A stretch of 64,000 bases of DNA from contig NZ_JACHWY010000001.1 in assembly GCF_014191715.1 (NCBI RefSeq), positions 992,001-1,056,000 of the forward strand. Reading direction: 5' to 3'. The translations under genes and the position numbers were made by a program. This document shows, in pieces, positions 62,018-64,000 of the stretch. Position 1 is the stretch's first letter. Each line of letters begins with the position of its first letter. This DNA comes from Litorivivens lipolytica (GTDB lineage: Bacteria; Pseudomonadota; Gammaproteobacteria; Pseudomonadales; Spongiibacteraceae). The notes beneath the pieces are model-generated. The model made no database searches and was not told the origin of the DNA. It saw only the letters and a program-made list of their open reading frames with translations.

Positions 62018-63601
62018 TCAGATCTTGCGATCTCCCCAATAGCGATCGCGCAGCGCCTTGCGGTAAACCTTGCCTGCTTCACTGCGGGGAATCTCGTCGA
62101 GATAGTCCACACTGCGGGGCACTTTCTGGCGGGAGAGGTGTTGGGCGCAAAAGTCGCGTAGCGCTTCTGACAGCGACTCATCCGCCACCGTACCCGGGTT
62201 AAGCTGCACCAGCGCTTTGACTTCTTCACCCCACTCTTCGCTGGGTACCCCGACACAGGCGACATCCGCTACGGCAGGGTGCTGAGTCAGCACGTCATCA
62301 ATTTCCTGAGGGTAGATATTCACCCCACCGCTGATAATGGTTTCGGCGCTCCGTCCGGTCAGGAACAGATAACCATCCTCGTCGAGGTAGCCTATATCAC
62401 CGGCGGTATAGTACCCGTCGCGCTGGGCGGCCGCGGTTTTCTCCGGCGCTTTGAAATACTCAAACTGGCTATCGGGCGGGTTGATCATCCAGATCTCGCC
62501 TTCTTCTCCCGACGCAACCGGATTACCCAACTCATCCAGAATACGCACCTGATCCGGGCCAGGCTTGCCCACGGTGCCGGGCTTGGCCAGCCACTCCTGC
62601 GGACTGACAAAGGTGCCCGGCCCTTCCGTGCCGGCAAACAGCTCCCAGATGATGGGCCCAAACCAGTCCATCATCTGCTGTTTTACACTGGGTGGGCACG
62701 GTGCGGCGCCATGAATAACAAAGCGCAGCGAAGAGAGGTCGTAGCGAGATCGTGTTGATTCCGGTAGTTGTAGCAGGCGACTGAACATGGTCGGCACGAA
62801 AAAACTGTGGGTAACCCGGTGCTCTGCAATCAGGGAAAGCGTTTGCTCTGGCTCCCATTTATCCATCAATACGATGCCAATACCTGCCGTCAATGGCGTC
62901 AGCATGCACAGATTAAACGGGCCTGCGTGATATAGCGGTCCAGTGGCAAGGCTGCAATCGCTGCCACTTTCCGGCTGGTACTGAAACACCGCCGTGATCA
63001 GCTGCTGCATTTCTGCGGCCTTGGCCGGGTCTGCCTGTTTGCGCAGAACCCCCTTGGGTCGCCCGGTGGTGCCGGAGGTGTACTGCATGACACTCCCGCG
63101 CGCGGGAGCCTCGATATCCTCACCCGGCAACTCGGCAATGGCCGCATCGAGCCCTTCAAAGCCTGAAATCTCACCGCCGATGGCAAGACTCAGTCGCAGA
63201 TTGCTACTTGCCTGCGCAGCAGAGATTGCAGCCTCTGCCACCCGAATATCCGCAAACAGGGCCTTCGCCTCACAATCGTCAACGATATAGGCGATTTCCT
63301 CAGCTTTCAGGTGCCAGTTCACCGGCGTGAGGCGCAGCCCTAAGCGGTGAGTGGCCATTACCACTTCCACAAACTCGGGGCGGTTGCCGCATACCAGCGC
63401 AACCGGATCACCGGGCTTGAGTCCCGCCGTCCGCAGGCAATGCGCGATCTGATTGGCCCGCTGATTCAGGGTTTGAAAATCCCGGTCACCGTGCTCGGAG
63501 CGGATAGCCACCCGCTCTGGCGCCATACGGGCAATGGCGGCGATTTCCATCCCGACCGGGGCCGCAGCACAGGCTTGTTGAAAGGTCTCATTCGCAGACA
63601 C
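62018..63601 (-). CDS. Class I adenylate-forming acyl-CoA ligase
   Basis: A 527-residue AMP-binding enzyme: MQYTSGTTGRPKGVLRK (P-loop), FAGTEGPGTFVS (A5), GYYTAGDIGYLDEDGYLFLTGRSAETIISGGVNIYPQE (A7-A8), PRSEAGKVYRKALR with the catalytic Lys. It resembles FadD13/FadK-like ligases for short, medium or cyclic acids rather than FadD; the substrate is open. GTG 63601 with GGAAG five bases upstream. Confidence 0.88.
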   Translation of the reverse strand: MSANETFQQACAAAPVGMEIAAIARMAPERVAIRSEHGDRDFQTLNQRANQIAHCLRTAGLKPGDPVALVCGNRPEFVEVVMATHRLGLRLTPVNWHLKAEEIAYIVDDCEAKALFADIRVAEAAISAAQASSNLRLSLAIGGEISGFEGLDAAIAELPGEDIEAPARGSVMQYTSGTTGRPKGVLRKQADPAKAAEMQQLITAVFQYQPESGSDCSLATGPLYHAGPFNLCMLTPLTAGIGIVLMDKWEPEQTLSLIAEHRVTHSFFVPTMFSRLLQLPESTRSRYDLSSLRFVIHGAAPCPPSVKQQMMDWFGPIIWELFAGTEGPGTFVSPQEWLAKPGTVGKPGPDQVRILDELGNPVASGEEGEIWMINPPDSQFEYFKAPEKTAAAQRDGYYTAGDIGYLDEDGYLFLTGRSAETIISGGVNIYPQEIDDVLTQHPAVADVACVGVPSEEWGEEVKALVQLNPGTVADESLSEALRDFCAQHLSRQKVPRSVDYLDEIPRSEAGKVYRKALRDRYWGDRKI

Positions 63602-63703
63602 GGAGGCTTCCTTTTATAGGTTATGATTTGTAGCAGACGTCCGGATTGTAGAGCCCAGCCAAAAACTGTTGCCTTACCAACAGGTTACGACTGAGAAGCA
63701 GCT

Positions 63704-64000
63704 TTAATCGAGCACCTCACGAATCTGCTCTCCGGCGAACCCGCGATATAGCAGAAAACGCTGTCGACGGGCCTTTTCCTTGAGATCGGTCGCAGGATGA
63801 CCGCCGTATTTGCGCTCGACCACTCCTTCAAGAGCCTCATACCAGTCCACATCACAGGACTCCAGAGTTTCAGCAACCAATGCGTCGCTGATGCCCCGCT
63901 GCCGCAATTCTTGTCGAATCCGCAGCGGGCCATAGCCGCGCTGACTGCGCTGGCGCACAAACGCCTCCGCGAACCGGCTGTCGCTCTGCAGCCCTTCAGC
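63704..64000 (-). CDS. recX: Regulatory protein RecX (5' end outside window)
   Basis: The last 98 codons are open to the window edge. The segment QRGYGPLRIRQELRQRGISDALV and ARRQRFLLYRGFAGEQIREVL are RecX three-helix repeat hallmarks (G-x-x-R-I-x-x-E-L-x-x-R-G; R-x-x-x-F-L-x-x-R-G-F). RecX inhibits RecA filaments. recA would be expected just upstream, beyond the window. Confidence 0.9.
   Translation of the reverse strand, partial: AEGLQSDSRFAEAFVRQRSQRGYGPLRIRQELRQRGISDALVAETLESCDVDWYEALEGVVERKYGGHPATDLKEKARRQRFLLYRGFAGEQIREVLD

Overview
The window reads as a stretch of chromosome from a marine-type gammaproteobacterium, most like the Cellvibrionales/Spongiibacteraceae or a Pseudomonas relative. 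This is judged from gene content: a FabY-type ketoacyl synthase, long FadE, HrpA, bifunctional MnmC, DusC, MlaA, HsbR/HsbA-like proteins and lipid-oriented metabolism. No database search was possible, so the genus is inference. DNA is moderately GC-rich and densely coding. I saw no insertion sequences, prophage, CRISPR arrays, rRNA or tRNA genes. About 53 protein genes are supported; the first (beta-helix lipoprotein) and last (recX) run off the window.

Layout: 1-8.8 kb holds the cut lipoprotein, a PQQ alcohol dehydrogenase, then minus-strand lipid and redox genes (acyltransferase, dienoyl-CoA isomerase, YdjA-like nitroreductase, SRPBCC, fabY). 8.9-12.4 kb has an AraC/GlxA-type regulator, a Rieske oxygenase and a thiolase. 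12.4-15.9 kb has two genes under 60 codons (a DUF3012 lipoprotein and rubredoxin), a sorbosone-dehydrogenase-like propeller protein, an orphan GspC-like PDZ protein and dusC. 15.9-23.4 kb is a six-gene signalling operon. 23.7-27.8 kb has pxpABC (5-oxoproline cleavage), a crotonase and a YhhQ-type transporter. 27.8-29.1 kb has a coupled PTPS-like/SDR pair. 29.2-29.5 kb has a possible small RNA with a small ORF. 29.7-34.7 kb has fadE, an HsbA/HsbR-like pair and mlaA. 34.8-36.9 kb is a bufferin (HvfABC) operon. 37-42.7 kb has hrpA and fadD. 43.3-50.1 kb has a coiled-coil secreted protein and a five-gene peptide ABC transporter. 50.3-64 kb has mnmC, an SDR, an RND efflux pair, TfoX-like, glutaminyl cyclase, a PreP-like protease, an acyl-CoA ligase and recX.

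The most interesting unit is the operon at 15958-23353. A TonB-dependent receptor gene is followed by a periplasmic YfiR-family protein, a histidine kinase whose sensor resembles the CHASE8 domain of the diguanylate cyclase YfiN, a REC-DUF3369 protein, a REC-HATPase protein whose H-box histidine is replaced by arginine, and a protein with decayed GGDEF and EAL domains. This looks like the YfiR/YfiN module rewired from cyclic-di-GMP synthesis to phosphorelay, with an outer-membrane receptor as possible input. Other points of interest: the bufferin operon with 14 EGKCG-type repeats, no DoxX gene and an ECF-like promoter; an Fn3-like insertion in the OppC-type permease; a PTPS-like protein lacking the usual catalytic residues; and a glutaminyl cyclase gene that seems to start at CTG.
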